Positions 9,373 through 17,319 of a stretch of DNA of 64,000 nucleotides are shown one piece after another. The translations under genes were made by a program, and so were the position numbers. Within the stretch, counting starts at the first letter, position 1. Every line of letters begins with the position of its first letter. This DNA is from Parabacteroides sp. 52 (GTDB lineage: Bacteria > Bacteroidota > Bacteroidia > Bacteroidales > Tannerellaceae). Under the pieces are notes generated by a model. That model was not told the DNA's origin. It ran no database searches and worked only from the letters and a program-made list of their open reading frames with translations. Location: positions 62,001 to 126,000 of the forward strand of contig NZ_QVMG01000005.1 in assembly GCF_010500925.1 (NCBI RefSeq), in the 5' to 3' direction.

Positions 9373-9418
9373 CTCCAACAGGAAGTTGTATTATCGCTTA
9401 TTCGTATTGCAATACTAT

Positions 9419-10795
9419 TTATTTCAATTCTTTGATCTTGATGCTACGGAATGCAACCTCATCCCCATGATCTTGTAAGAGGATATGTCCCTGGGCAGCT
9501 TCCCCAAAACGTCCATGTTCATTGTATGCCGGGGCAGCGTATTTACTTCCTTTCACTGCTTCACGAAAAGCTTCCGATCCGCGTTCATATTCCAATGTTT
9601 TAAAACCATTCAACCAGTGCTCCACATGATTATTCGGATATACTTTTACAATTGCCTGGTTCCACTGTCCTACGCCATTGAAACGTTTGTTCTTGGCAGG
9701 AATAAGATCATACAAACTGGCTAATGTACGACTTCCTTCAAAAGAGGTATACAATTTAGCATCCGGATGAAGTTTGTCATCCAACACCTGGTATTCCACA
9801 CCATAAGCCGAACCGCTTTTCTTTTCGGCTTCGGTCACAAAATATTTAATACCGCTATTCGCTCCAGCAGTGATTTTAAATTCTACCATTAATTCGAATG
9901 CAGCATATTCATCCTTGGTTACGATATCTCCTCCATGGGTTGATTCACTACCATCTGTTTTTAATACAATAAACTGTCCGTCTTCAACCTTCCATCCGGA
10001 TTCCGGGAAATGCTCTTTATGCGCACCCCGCCATCCTTCTGTACTTTTGCCATCAAATAAAAGTTTCCATCCATCCGCTTGTTCTGCCTCCGTCAAGGTG
10101 TTAGGAATCCGATTTACTTCAGGAGCCAAGGTACCCTGCATACGTTCTGCCTCCAGATTTTCTGTCTTTATACGGATGTTACGCCATTTGATTTCTTTTC
10201 CGTCTTTTGAATCGTCGTTGCCAATACCATGCACCTGAAAAGCGATAAGCCCTTTGGCAGTTTCTTCATCGTAAAGGTTGGCCGTATTCACGCCGTTTAA
10301 CCAAATGCGGATATTGTTTCCGATCGCTTCAATACGAAATGTATTCCAATCTGTTTTTTTATAAGCAGCCTGTCCTGCCGGGTTATGGGTCAATGTAACC
10401 AACCATCCCCGACGGGCTTCATCGTATATACCTCCACTCCAAGCTCTGTCGGAAGGATCCATTTCACATTGATAACCATGTACACGGCCATTCTGATAAT
10501 CTGCCCGGCTTTCACTGCGGAACTGGACTCCTGAATTTAAAGAAGGATCACACCAGGCTTCAAATTCAAGGATGAAATCACCATAATCCTGTTCAGTTGC
10601 CAGAAAACTATTGGGTTGACCTTTCACGGATGTACCGACAATACATCCATCTTCCACCCGGTAAGGAGCTTCCCCATTCAATTGTTTGAATCCGGTAAGA
10701 TCTTTTCCATTGAACAATTTTTGCCAACCATCATTGGGCTGACAACTACACAGCCCTATCAAGGCTGTGAAGGCTAACATAAGATACGTTTTCAT
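9419..10795 (-). CDS. Lipoprotein with two DUF1080 (3-keto-disaccharide hydrolase-like) domains
   Basis: The 458-aa protein has a lipoprotein signal (MKTYLMLAFTALIGLCSC) with the acylated cysteine in LCSC, so it is a surface or periplasmic lipoprotein. Two DUF1080 domains follow, at about residues 22-210 and 240-456. Both begin alike (GWQKLFNGKDLTGF and GWKLLFDGKSTEGW) and share a VEDG motif. DUF1080 is a concanavalin-like beta-sandwich; characterised members hydrolyse 3-keto-glycosides. It stands alone, with no oxidoreductase of a 3-keto sugar pathway beside it. A -7 box (10859-10866, minus strand) lies upstream. Catalysis is inferred from the family only. Confidence 0.85.
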   Translation of the reverse strand: MKTYLMLAFTALIGLCSCQPNDGWQKLFNGKDLTGFKQLNGEAPYRVEDGCIVGTSVKGQPNSFLATEQDYGDFILEFEAWCDPSLNSGVQFRSESRADYQNGRVHGYQCEMDPSDRAWSGGIYDEARRGWLVTLTHNPAGQAAYKKTDWNTFRIEAIGNNIRIWLNGVNTANLYDEETAKGLIAFQVHGIGNDDSKDGKEIKWRNIRIKTENLEAERMQGTLAPEVNRIPNTLTEAEQADGWKLLFDGKSTEGWRGAHKEHFPESGWKVEDGQFIVLKTDGSESTHGGDIVTKDEYAAFELMVEFKITAGANSGIKYFVTEAEKKSGSAYGVEYQVLDDKLHPDAKLYTSFEGSRTLASLYDLIPAKNKRFNGVGQWNQAIVKVYPNNHVEHWLNGFKTLEYERGSEAFREAVKGSKYAAPAYNEHGRFGEAAQGHILLQDHGDEVAFRSIKIKELK

Positions 10796-10858
10796 TTTAC
10801 TTTTGAGATTTAAAAAAAATTATGTTTTAAGATACAAAATAACAATTGTGTACGCACA

Positions 10859-10866
10859 CAAAGATA
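10859..10866 (-). promoter_or_regulatory. -7 box for the DUF1080 gene
   Basis: The minus strand reads TATCTTTG 63 bp before the ATG at 10795. The adjacent TGTGTACGCACA is a small dyad. Confidence 0.45.
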
Positions 10867-10940
10867 GAGCATTTTGAATAATTACATACTATTTGTCGAG
10901 CATTTATTAAAAAAAGGAAGAAGAGAACGCAAATAGAGCG

Positions 10941-10948
10941 TATCTTTG
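10941..10948 (+). promoter_or_regulatory. -7 box for the HAD phosphatase gene
   Basis: TATCTTTG, an exact TAnnTTTG match, lies 26 bp before the ATG at 10975. Confidence 0.55.
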
Positions 10949-10974
10949 TAACAAAATATAAACTTGTAAAGAAT

Positions 10975-11613
10975 ATGTCAGAAAGAAAAACCGCACTATT
11001 TGATTTCGATGGTGTTCTTGTGGATACGGAACCTATTTACGATATTTTCTGGAACGATGCAGCGGAACGTTATGGATTGGGGATCCCGCATTTTGCCGAG
11101 GTAATAAAAGGGCAAACGATGTCCCATATAATGAAAACCTATTTTTCCTCATACTCTGAAGCGTTCCAACAAAAAGTCCGGGATGAATCTTCCGCTTATG
11201 AAAGTCATATGCCCCTCCCCTTATTTCCGGGTTCACTCGAATTCTTACAGCTCCTAAAAAAAGAAGGTGTATCCATAGGGTTAGTAACCAGTTCCGACCA
11301 ATGCAAAATAAACAGAGCTTTTCAACTTTATGACTTGCAAGGAATGTTCGATACGGTTGTCACTGCCGACCGGATAAGCGAAGGCAAACCCAATCCGATG
11401 TGTTATCTCCTGGCGGCATCCGACTTAGGGGTTGCTGCCGAGAATTGCCTTGTCTTTGAAGACTCCTTTGCTGGTATACAGGCAGGCAATGCCGCTGGCA
11501 TGCGGGTTATAGGCCTGAGTACGACTAACTCTGCCGAATCATTACAAGACAAAGTATACGAAGTGATTCCCGACTTCAGACAGGTTTCTTTCGAGAAATA
11601 CCTCCAATGGTAA
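10975..11613 (+). CDS. HAD superfamily phosphatase, beta-phosphoglucomutase-like
   Basis: Cytosolic 212-aa haloacid dehalogenase of subfamily IA. Motif I is DFDGVLVDTEP, with nucleophile Asp10 and acid/base Asp12. Motif II is TSSD near residue 104, the motif III lysine is in EGKPNP, and motif IV is VFEDSFAG near residue 163. A helical cap lies between motifs I and II. The VDTEP tail of motif I is usual in beta-phosphoglucomutase and sugar-phosphate phosphatases, so a small phosphosugar is the likely substrate, but it cannot be fixed from sequence. The gene is monocistronic and ends at a strong hairpin shared with the convergent barrel protein gene. Confidence 0.88.
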   Translation: MSERKTALFDFDGVLVDTEPIYDIFWNDAAERYGLGIPHFAEVIKGQTMSHIMKTYFSSYSEAFQQKVRDESSAYESHMPLPLFPGSLEFLQLLKKEGVSIGLVTSSDQCKINRAFQLYDLQGMFDTVVTADRISEGKPNPMCYLLAASDLGVAAENCLVFEDSFAGIQAGNAAGMRVIGLSTTNSAESLQDKVYEVIPDFRQVSFEKYLQW

Positions 11614-11620
11614 AAAAGAA

Positions 11621-11652
11621 AAATGGCTCTCCTGTTAAAAAGAGAGCCATTT
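11621..11652. terminator. Bidirectional terminator
   Basis: A perfect 11-bp stem (AAATGGCTCTC / GAGAGCCATTT) with a 10-nt loop lies between convergent genes. Confidence 0.85.
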
Positions 11653-11679
11653 CTTTATCTAAAGGATTGGAGATGTATA

Positions 11680-12180
11680 TCAAAAGTTATATCCTACACG
11701 GACAGCAAACAATGCCTGATCCATATCCTTTATAATATTGTACTTTACTTCCAAACCGACCGTTATCTGTTTCGTGGCATACACTTCACCACCCAAACCG
11801 ATATTGGCCCCTACATACGTTTCGTTCGCACTTATTTCTGAGGCCTTACCTGTTAAATCCCAATAATACCCGGAAGCATTCCAATACGACAAACTCAGAC
11901 CTGCTAAAGGATAAAAACCAAACATATCGCTTAGTTTCACCACATAATGCGCATTCATATCCAACACCCAAGCACTTAAGCCATCGTTTTTCACCAAATG
12001 GGTGATAGACGGTCCCAGTCTGAATTCATCGGTAATATTATACCGGTAATCCACTCCCAAAGTGGCATTTTTCCATTCAAAGCCATATCCTACATTAAAA
12101 CCAAAAGAGGATTGTCCTTTTTGAGCAAAAACACCCAGGCTAAATACACTCATCATAACCAAAATAACGAATCTTTTCAT
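11680..12180 (-). CDS. Small outer-membrane beta-barrel protein
   Basis: The sequence alternates polar and hydrophobic residues with aromatic strand ends (FGFNVGYGFEWKNATLGV, VGLEVKYNIIK) and ends in a C-terminal phenylalanine after AVRVGYNF, as in small opacity-type barrels. The frame is open from 12207, but the start at 12180 gives a clean signal peptide (MKRFVILVMMSVFSLGVFAQ) and 166 aa. Starts at 12207 or 12192 remain possible. It follows the C69 dipeptidase gene almost without a gap and is probably cotranscribed with it. The function is not recognisable beyond an outer-membrane barrel of about eight strands. Confidence 0.75.
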   Translation of the reverse strand: MKRFVILVMMSVFSLGVFAQKGQSSFGFNVGYGFEWKNATLGVDYRYNITDEFRLGPSITHLVKNDGLSAWVLDMNAHYVVKLSDMFGFYPLAGLSLSYWNASGYYWDLTGKASEISANETYVGANIGLGGEVYATKQITVGLEVKYNIIKDMDQALFAVRVGYNF

Positions 12181-12208
12181 ACCTTTTTTCTTCATTAAAC
12201 GTTTCACT

Positions 12209-13861
12209 TTATTGTATCTCTTTCACTTTCAGACGATCACCGGCCGAACGAACGATATTCCGATAATACTCCTCATCATATCCAGGGAAATCCGGAGAAG
12301 CAGAGAGTCCATAACCATTCGTTTTAAAGGAACCGTTCTCTTCTTTCTTTTTATTTCCATCTATATATTTCACCAAGAGGTATTCTCCTAATTTTTTCCA
12401 ACGTGCAGTAGCATCATCGGCCGTGGTCGTACTAAACCAGGTTAAGAAAGTTCTGGCTTCCTCCGGGTTCTTATTATATAATTCGGTAGCCGCTTTATCA
12501 ATTGCAGGCAAGACAGCCTGAAATCCACCTTCCAGTTCCTGCTGTACTTTACGAATATCTTCGATCATAAAACTGTATTTATGATAAGCCATATTCGCCA
12601 CCCAGTTATGTATCCAGAAAGCAGAAGTCCAGGAAAACGTCATCATATCCCCATTGCCTACGCGGTAACAATCGGGAGCATCCAAGATGGAGCAATAAAG
12701 TGGAGTAAACACTGCCATATCAGCATCATCCACACCAAACCAAAGCACTCCCCCAATAGCATCCGGCAACCAGTTACGCATCTGAGGGACAATCACAAAA
12801 CCTGTTTGTTGCGTAGCAATAGCACGCTCATTGAGGTAAGTTTCTCCGTCCACTTCAAAATTCATCGGACGCCAACGATAAGGCACTTTATACGGACCGG
12901 CCCCGGCATCTTTTGTCATATCCAGGTCGGTTCCTTCGTAATGGTCACGCATAGCATTTTGTACATCTTGTACGGATAATTTACGATTCGGCTTGATATA
13001 CAGCGGCATCGGTTCTTTAGTCGGATCTCCTTTTATAAAATCCGTATAGGTATCCATGCCCGGATCATATTTACGGAAGAAGGACCACACACGGGCATCA
13101 CAAGCACGCAAGCCACCGAAGTCATAGGGATTATACGCTTTGGCAAAACGAAAGTCCTTATCTTTTCCTGTGAAATATCCTTTTTCACGGGCAAAAGAAA
13201 CGACATCCGCAGAATAAAGACAGTTTTCTTTATCATCAAAAGGTATTTGTTGGATACGTGATTGATTGGCATGTCCCGATATACAATCGTCCGGTATACG
13301 GATAGCCACCCATACAGCCCCTTTATTACCTGGTCCTTTCCCGATAAGTTCCATTATCCAGGCTTCATTTTTGTCTGCAATAGAGAATGATTCCCCGCCA
13401 CTGCAATAGCCATAATCGCGTACCAATCCCGTCATAACCTGAATAGCCTCGCGGGCCGACTTTGAACGCTGTAAGGCTATATAAATCAAACTACCATAAT
13501 CAATGATCCCGGTTGTATCCTGCAATTCGGTACGTCCTCCCCAGGTACTTTCTGTGATAGCCACTTGATATTCATTCATATTTCCTATAACAGAATACGT
13601 CTGTTCCACTTGCGGTATTTGCCCCAATGGTTTACCTGTATCCCATTCTGTTACCTGCAACATACTGCCTTTCGGCCAGGTTGCCGCAGGCCAACGATAA
13701 AGTTCTCCATACAAGGTATGTGAGTCAGCCGAATAACTGATCATCACCGATCCGTCGACAGAGGCTTTTTTACCCACTAAGACTCCGGTACAAGCCATTA
13801 TTTCCCAGCCTGCAAACAAGATCATACACAACACAAGTGCAATTCTTCCTTTTTTTCTCAT
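12209..13861 (-). CDS. C69 family dipeptidase, exported
   Basis: Ntn-hydrolase of the PepD/U34 family that cleaves dipeptides. The 550-aa precursor begins with a signal-like segment (MRKKGRIALVLCMILFAGWE) followed at once by ACTGVLVGKKAS. Cys24 is the predicted N-terminal nucleophile after processing. The SADSHTLYGELY and GGESFSIADKNEAWIMEL segments are typical of the family. The location is periplasmic or outer-membrane associated. It heads a two-gene unit with the barrel protein. A -7 box (TACTTTTG, minus strand, 13952-13959) lies 90 bp upstream, giving a fairly long leader. Confidence 0.88.
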   Translation of the reverse strand: MRKKGRIALVLCMILFAGWEIMACTGVLVGKKASVDGSVMISYSADSHTLYGELYRWPAATWPKGSMLQVTEWDTGKPLGQIPQVEQTYSVIGNMNEYQVAITESTWGGRTELQDTTGIIDYGSLIYIALQRSKSAREAIQVMTGLVRDYGYCSGGESFSIADKNEAWIMELIGKGPGNKGAVWVAIRIPDDCISGHANQSRIQQIPFDDKENCLYSADVVSFAREKGYFTGKDKDFRFAKAYNPYDFGGLRACDARVWSFFRKYDPGMDTYTDFIKGDPTKEPMPLYIKPNRKLSVQDVQNAMRDHYEGTDLDMTKDAGAGPYKVPYRWRPMNFEVDGETYLNERAIATQQTGFVIVPQMRNWLPDAIGGVLWFGVDDADMAVFTPLYCSILDAPDCYRVGNGDMMTFSWTSAFWIHNWVANMAYHKYSFMIEDIRKVQQELEGGFQAVLPAIDKAATELYNKNPEEARTFLTWFSTTTADDATARWKKLGEYLLVKYIDGNKKKEENGSFKTNGYGLSASPDFPGYDEEYYRNIVRSAGDRLKVKEIQ

Positions 13862-13951
13862 AATAACTCTCTTTTAACGCCTAAGCAAATAACAACATAT
13901 AGGTAGTATCACCCACGTAGACATAGAATAATACTTTCATTTTCACATACA

Positions 13952-13959
13952 CAAAAGTA
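13952..13959 (-). promoter_or_regulatory. -7 box for the C69 dipeptidase unit
   Basis: The minus strand reads TACTTTTG (TAnnTTTG) about 90 bp before the ATG at 13861. Confidence 0.4.
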
Positions 13960-14018
13960 AAACAAATATCGGGAGATGAACTTATTTGCTAAAAAAATTA
14001 AAAGAAAGAACCAACATG

Positions 14019-14050
14019 TTTGCAAATATGACGAATAGTGTATATATTTG
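14019..14050 (+). promoter_or_regulatory. Complete TTTG-N20-TATATTTG promoter with no gene downstream
   Basis: TTTG at 14019-14022 and TATATTTG at 14043-14050 are 20 bp apart, the best full Bacteroidetes promoter I found in the window. It points right, into the 3' end of the oppositely oriented arginine decarboxylase gene. The nearest ATG on its transcript is followed at once by a stop codon. Confidence 0.65.
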
Positions 14051-14056
14051 TACTTT

Positions 14057-14119
14057 CATAGTTAAGGTTTTGGTTAAATGTAGAGGGGGTGACTTGTGAA
14101 AGCCGTCCCTTCATTTTTT
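14057..14119 (+). ncRNA. Candidate small RNA
   Basis: Transcription from the 14019-14050 promoter should start near 14057. At about 14082-14112 a hairpin can form (GAGGG with CCCTTC outside; CTT-GTGA-AAG at the tip, with wobbles and one mismatch between). It is followed by seven Ts (14113-14119), as in an intrinsic terminator. The product would be about 60 nt with no credible reading frame, in a 377-bp gap between two leftward genes. The rest of this gap holds only the C69 promoter and the terminator of the decarboxylase gene. Confidence 0.35.
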
Positions 14120-14172
14120 TATATACCTCCCCTTTCTATATATCCTCAGCCCTTCCCATGATCCATTACAGA

Positions 14173-14207
14173 CAAAAAAAACCGCCTTCTCATAAGAGAA
14201 AACGGCG
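14173..14207 (-). terminator. Terminator of the arginine decarboxylase gene
   Basis: On the minus strand CGCCGTTTTCTC pairs with GAGAAGGCGG across TTAT, followed by eight Ts. Confidence 0.75.
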
Positions 14208-14238
14208 TATAGATCTGTATAGTAACCAAATAAAGAAA

Positions 14239-14778
14239 TCAATCTTCTATCTCCGGTTGGATAAAATCAACAAAGCAAAGGGCAGCCAAAGCTGTTCCAT
14301 ATCTTTTCTCGATAGTAATTCCTTCGGTTATAAAGTTCAATTCACCCAAATAATACGCACCGTATGTTTTCTGATGAAGATCATTGATGACACGAATCAA
14401 ACGTGATTCCAATTCTTCAATACGATAGCGGCCACTTACTTCACATACAAGTCCACCCACTTTTTCGTCAAAGTTTTCATCCTTGTACATCCAGGCGTAC
14501 ACCACACCGGCAGAAACAAACTCATCCTGATACCCATGCGATACAGCCATGATGGTTTTCATCTCTGAGCCAAACGGCGGAAGATCGAGTTCATCCATCG
14601 TAGCCAGATGTGCCGTTGCCGGGAGAACAGACGAATAAGTCATAATGTTAAAATCCGAAATACCGGCATCATAAAGAGCCATATGATAGGAACCTGCATG
14701 TTTTTCGAGGTCCGAATCACCGCTACCTTTTGTTATAAAAAAGGTATTTGGAATCAAATTTCCAATTTTCTTTACCAT
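14239..14778 (-). CDS. Pyruvoyl-dependent arginine decarboxylase
   Basis: Converts arginine to agmatine for polyamine synthesis or acid tolerance. The 179-aa proenzyme should cleave itself between Ser49 and Ser50 in MTYSSVLPATA, turning Ser50 into the pyruvoyl cofactor. Supporting motifs are IPNTFFITKGSGDSD at the N-terminus, PPFGSEMKTIMA, and YGAYYLGELN near the C-terminus. Length is close to the archaeal enzymes (about 165 aa). It is cytosolic and stands alone; no agmatine-using gene is adjacent. A -7 box on the minus strand (TACTTTTG, 14820-14827) lies 41 bp upstream. The family call is strong; histidine-type substrates are less likely. Confidence 0.92.
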   Translation of the reverse strand: MVKKIGNLIPNTFFITKGSGDSDLEKHAGSYHMALYDAGISDFNIMTYSSVLPATAHLATMDELDLPPFGSEMKTIMAVSHGYQDEFVSAGVVYAWMYKDENFDEKVGGLVCEVSGRYRIEELESRLIRVINDLHQKTYGAYYLGELNFITEGITIEKRYGTALAALCFVDFIQPEIED

Positions 14779-14819
14779 CTACGAAACGTTTAACAAATTA
14801 ATAAATATTATTGAGCGCA

Positions 14820-14827
14820 CAAAAGTA
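14820..14827 (-). promoter_or_regulatory. -7 box for the arginine decarboxylase gene
   Basis: The minus strand reads TACTTTTG, an exact TAnnTTTG match 41 bp before the ATG at 14778. Confidence 0.5.
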
Positions 14828-15030
14828 GTAACTTATTCGATATTATTTACTTTACAAATGTAAAAAACACCTATCCATTCCTATTTTTCCCTCTCGATTG
14901 AACAAATCAAAGCATCCTCCTGTTAAGATTATAGACTCAAACTTAAACAAAGAATAAAATGATTGTACTATTGTTGAGTGTATTATTGTCAATATCAAAC
15001 AGTCAGATCACAACTAAAAAACAAGAAATC

Positions 15031-15606
15031 ATGAAATTTGAATTAGTAAAATTACCGTATGCTTCCGATGCCTTAGAGCCGGTTATCAGTAAACAAACCA
15101 TAGAATTCCATCACGGGAAACATCTATTAGCTTATGTAACCAAGCTGAATGAACTTATTGTGGGTACGCCTTTTGAGAAGGCTTCTTTAGTAGAGATCGT
15201 CAAGAAATCCGAAGGTGCCATCTTCAATAATGCCGGACAGGTGTTAAACCATGAATTGTTTTTCACCCAGTTCTCTCCGACGGGAGGAGGCCGGCCGGTA
15301 GGCAAACTGGCAGAAGCCATCAACCAGACCTGGGGATCATTCGAAAACTTCCAGAAAGAATTCGAAACAGCCGGCGTAGCCCAATTCGGTTCCGGCTGGG
15401 TATGGCTGGCCAAAGACGAGAAAGGGAAATTATCGATCCACAAAGAAGCCAATGCAGGCAATCCGGTAACCCAAGACCTCACTCCTATCTTAGGATTCGA
15501 TGTATGGGAACATTCCTACTATCTGGATTATCAGAACCGGCGTGCCGACCACCTGAAAGAACTTTGGAAGATTGTGGATTGGGATAAGGTAAACCAAAGA
15601 TATTAA
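15031..15606 (+). CDS. sodB: Superoxide dismutase, Fe/Mn family
   Basis: Cytosolic enzyme that dismutates superoxide to oxygen and hydrogen peroxide. The frame is open from 14959, but the start at 15031 (MKFEL, 191 aa) aligns without gaps to the N-terminus of E. coli SodB (MSFEL). The upstream 24 codons look like leader sequence although they are hydrophobic. Metal ligands are visible: His27 in EFHHGKH, His in VLNHELFF, and Asp and His in DVWEHSYYLDY. The AQFGSGWVWL segment is typical. Bacteroidales enzymes of this kind can accept iron or manganese. It is monocistronic with a clear terminator. Confidence 0.95.
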   Translation: MKFELVKLPYASDALEPVISKQTIEFHHGKHLLAYVTKLNELIVGTPFEKASLVEIVKKSEGAIFNNAGQVLNHELFFTQFSPTGGGRPVGKLAEAINQTWGSFENFQKEFETAGVAQFGSGWVWLAKDEKGKLSIHKEANAGNPVTQDLTPILGFDVWEHSYYLDYQNRRADHLKELWKIVDWDKVNQRY

Positions 15607-15644
15607 AATAGCAAAGGCGACTGTGTGTAAGTTTATGTTCGTTT

Positions 15645-15680
15645 TTAAGAGCCGTCCGGATATCCGGGCGGTTTTTTTTG
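15645..15680 (+). terminator. Terminator of sodB
   Basis: The stem CCGTCCGGATATCCGGGCGG (15652-15671) is followed by eight Ts. Confidence 0.85.
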
Positions 15681-15712
15681 TATTCAGGACTTAGGCATAT
15701 TATTCTTTCCTT

Positions 15713-17314
15713 TTAAAACTGGAAATAAATAAAAGGCTGTACTCCGGCACTTTTCAGCTGGATAACAATAAAAATCATAAGAACCAACAAAAGAGCTTGC
15801 ACCAATAAAGGAGAACGGGTAACCACCCCCTGCACAGCCAAATCCAACCGTTTGGGCGTAAAATGCAGTATATATCCCAAAAGCATCAAGAAAAACACCC
15901 CTTTGTAGCCACTGACAAACTGCACAAACACCTCGGCATGAAAGTTTGTAAATATCTGCGATAGCATTTCTCCCACGACCTGCATGGAATGTGCCCGGAA
16001 TAAGATCCAGCCAAAACAAACCAGGTGAAAAGTAAATAAAATCCCCCCAATACGTCGCCAGGCAGGCATTTCACTGCCCAGTTGCTTAAAGCTGGAGAAT
16101 CGTCCCATCACAAACTTATGAACAGCCAATGAAACACCATGCAAGCCGCCCCAGATAACAAAATTCATCGAAGCACCATGCCATAATCCTCCCAACAGCA
16201 TCGTAATCATCAGATTGACATAGGTACGTATCTTCCCTTTCCGGTTCCCCCCTAAAGAGATATAAAGATAATCTTTCAACCAAGAAGACAGGGAGATATG
16301 CCAACGCCGCCAGAATTCGGTGATGGTAGCCGACTGATAAGGCGCATCAAAATTCACATTAAAACGGAAGCCTAGCCACAAAGCAATACCAATAGCCATA
16401 TCCGAATAGCCGGAAAAATCACAATAGATCTGCAAGGCATATCCATATACCCCCAACAGGTTCTCCACCCCGGTATAAAGCAAAGGAGCGTCAAAGATAC
16501 GATCCACAAAGTTCATACTGATATAATCCGAGATAACCGCCTTCTTGAACAAACCACATAAAATAAGGAAAAGCCCTTCCCCAAACTCTGCCCGGGAAAC
16601 CGTCAGTTTCTTATACATTTGCGGGATAAAGTCACGCGCACGCACAATAGGCCCAGCCACCAACTGCGGGAAGAAAGACACATAAAAGACATAATCGATC
16701 CAACGGGATAAAGGTTGAATCCGTCCCCGGTACGTGTCGATAACATAACTGATACTCTGGAATGTAAAAAAAGAAATACCTACCGGCAGAAATATATCCA
16801 AGCGTTCATAGGGTATTCGCTGTAAAGCGGTATTTCCCAAAAGCCCTCCCAAGTCGTTGGCAATAACAACCAGCAACTCATACAAGAAATTAAAATATTT
16901 GAAATAGGCCAACATGCCCAGATTGATGCAGAGACTGAGAACAACCCCTATTTTTTTCTTCGTCACCGTAGAGGCCTGTGTCACCCATTGGGCTATAAAA
17001 AAATCGGAAGTCGCCGTAAAGACCAACAATAAAAACCAGATACCACTGCTCTTATAATAAAAATACAAAGAGAAGAGGGTCACATAAATAAAACGTGCCA
17101 ACCGGTGTTTACGCAGGCTTATATAGAAAACCAGAAAAACAATAAAAAGAAAGAAAAACAATCCGCTGCTAAACAACATCGGAGCCTGTCGATGATAAAC
17201 AAACAAATCGCCCATATTCTCCCAGGAGAAACGAAAATCATCCGCCGAAAAGAGCCCCGCCCATCCTGATCGCAAGCCTTCCATTCGCTCTATTATAGTA
17301 TATAATGTATGCAT
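15713..17314 (-). CDS. MBOAT family O-acyltransferase (AlgI/DltB/PatA-like)
   Basis: A 533-aa polytopic membrane protein that moves acyl groups, usually acetyl, across the inner membrane for O-acylation of an exported glycan. About ten to twelve hydrophobic segments are visible. The family core appears as LPVGISFFTFQSISYVIDTY, PQLVAGPIVRARDF, FWRRWHISLSSWLKDYLYI and LWHGASMNFVIWGGLHG. The histidine of LWHGAS is the expected catalytic residue. It is the last gene of a three-gene unit after two SGNH proteins, with a 5-bp gap to the previous gene. That pairing matches AlgI with AlgJ/AlgX or PatA with PatB. The acceptor glycan is unknown. Confidence 0.92.
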   Translation of the reverse strand: MHTLYTIIERMEGLRSGWAGLFSADDFRFSWENMGDLFVYHRQAPMLFSSGLFFFLFIVFLVFYISLRKHRLARFIYVTLFSLYFYYKSSGIWFLLLVFTATSDFFIAQWVTQASTVTKKKIGVVLSLCINLGMLAYFKYFNFLYELLVVIANDLGGLLGNTALQRIPYERLDIFLPVGISFFTFQSISYVIDTYRGRIQPLSRWIDYVFYVSFFPQLVAGPIVRARDFIPQMYKKLTVSRAEFGEGLFLILCGLFKKAVISDYISMNFVDRIFDAPLLYTGVENLLGVYGYALQIYCDFSGYSDMAIGIALWLGFRFNVNFDAPYQSATITEFWRRWHISLSSWLKDYLYISLGGNRKGKIRTYVNLMITMLLGGLWHGASMNFVIWGGLHGVSLAVHKFVMGRFSSFKQLGSEMPAWRRIGGILFTFHLVCFGWILFRAHSMQVVGEMLSQIFTNFHAEVFVQFVSGYKGVFFLMLLGYILHFTPKRLDLAVQGVVTRSPLLVQALLLVLMIFIVIQLKSAGVQPFIYFQF

Positions 17315-17319
17315 CTTTT

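Noticed and set aside
14089-14406. Plus-strand frame downstream of the orphan promoter
   Set aside because: It runs through the terminator and antisense to the arginine decarboxylase gene, and its composition is not protein-like.
14959-15030. Signal-like N-terminal extension of superoxide dismutase
   Set aside because: The ATG at 15031 aligns without gap to the start of E. coli SodB. The hydrophobic upstream codons are probably untranslated, although an exported form is not strictly excluded.
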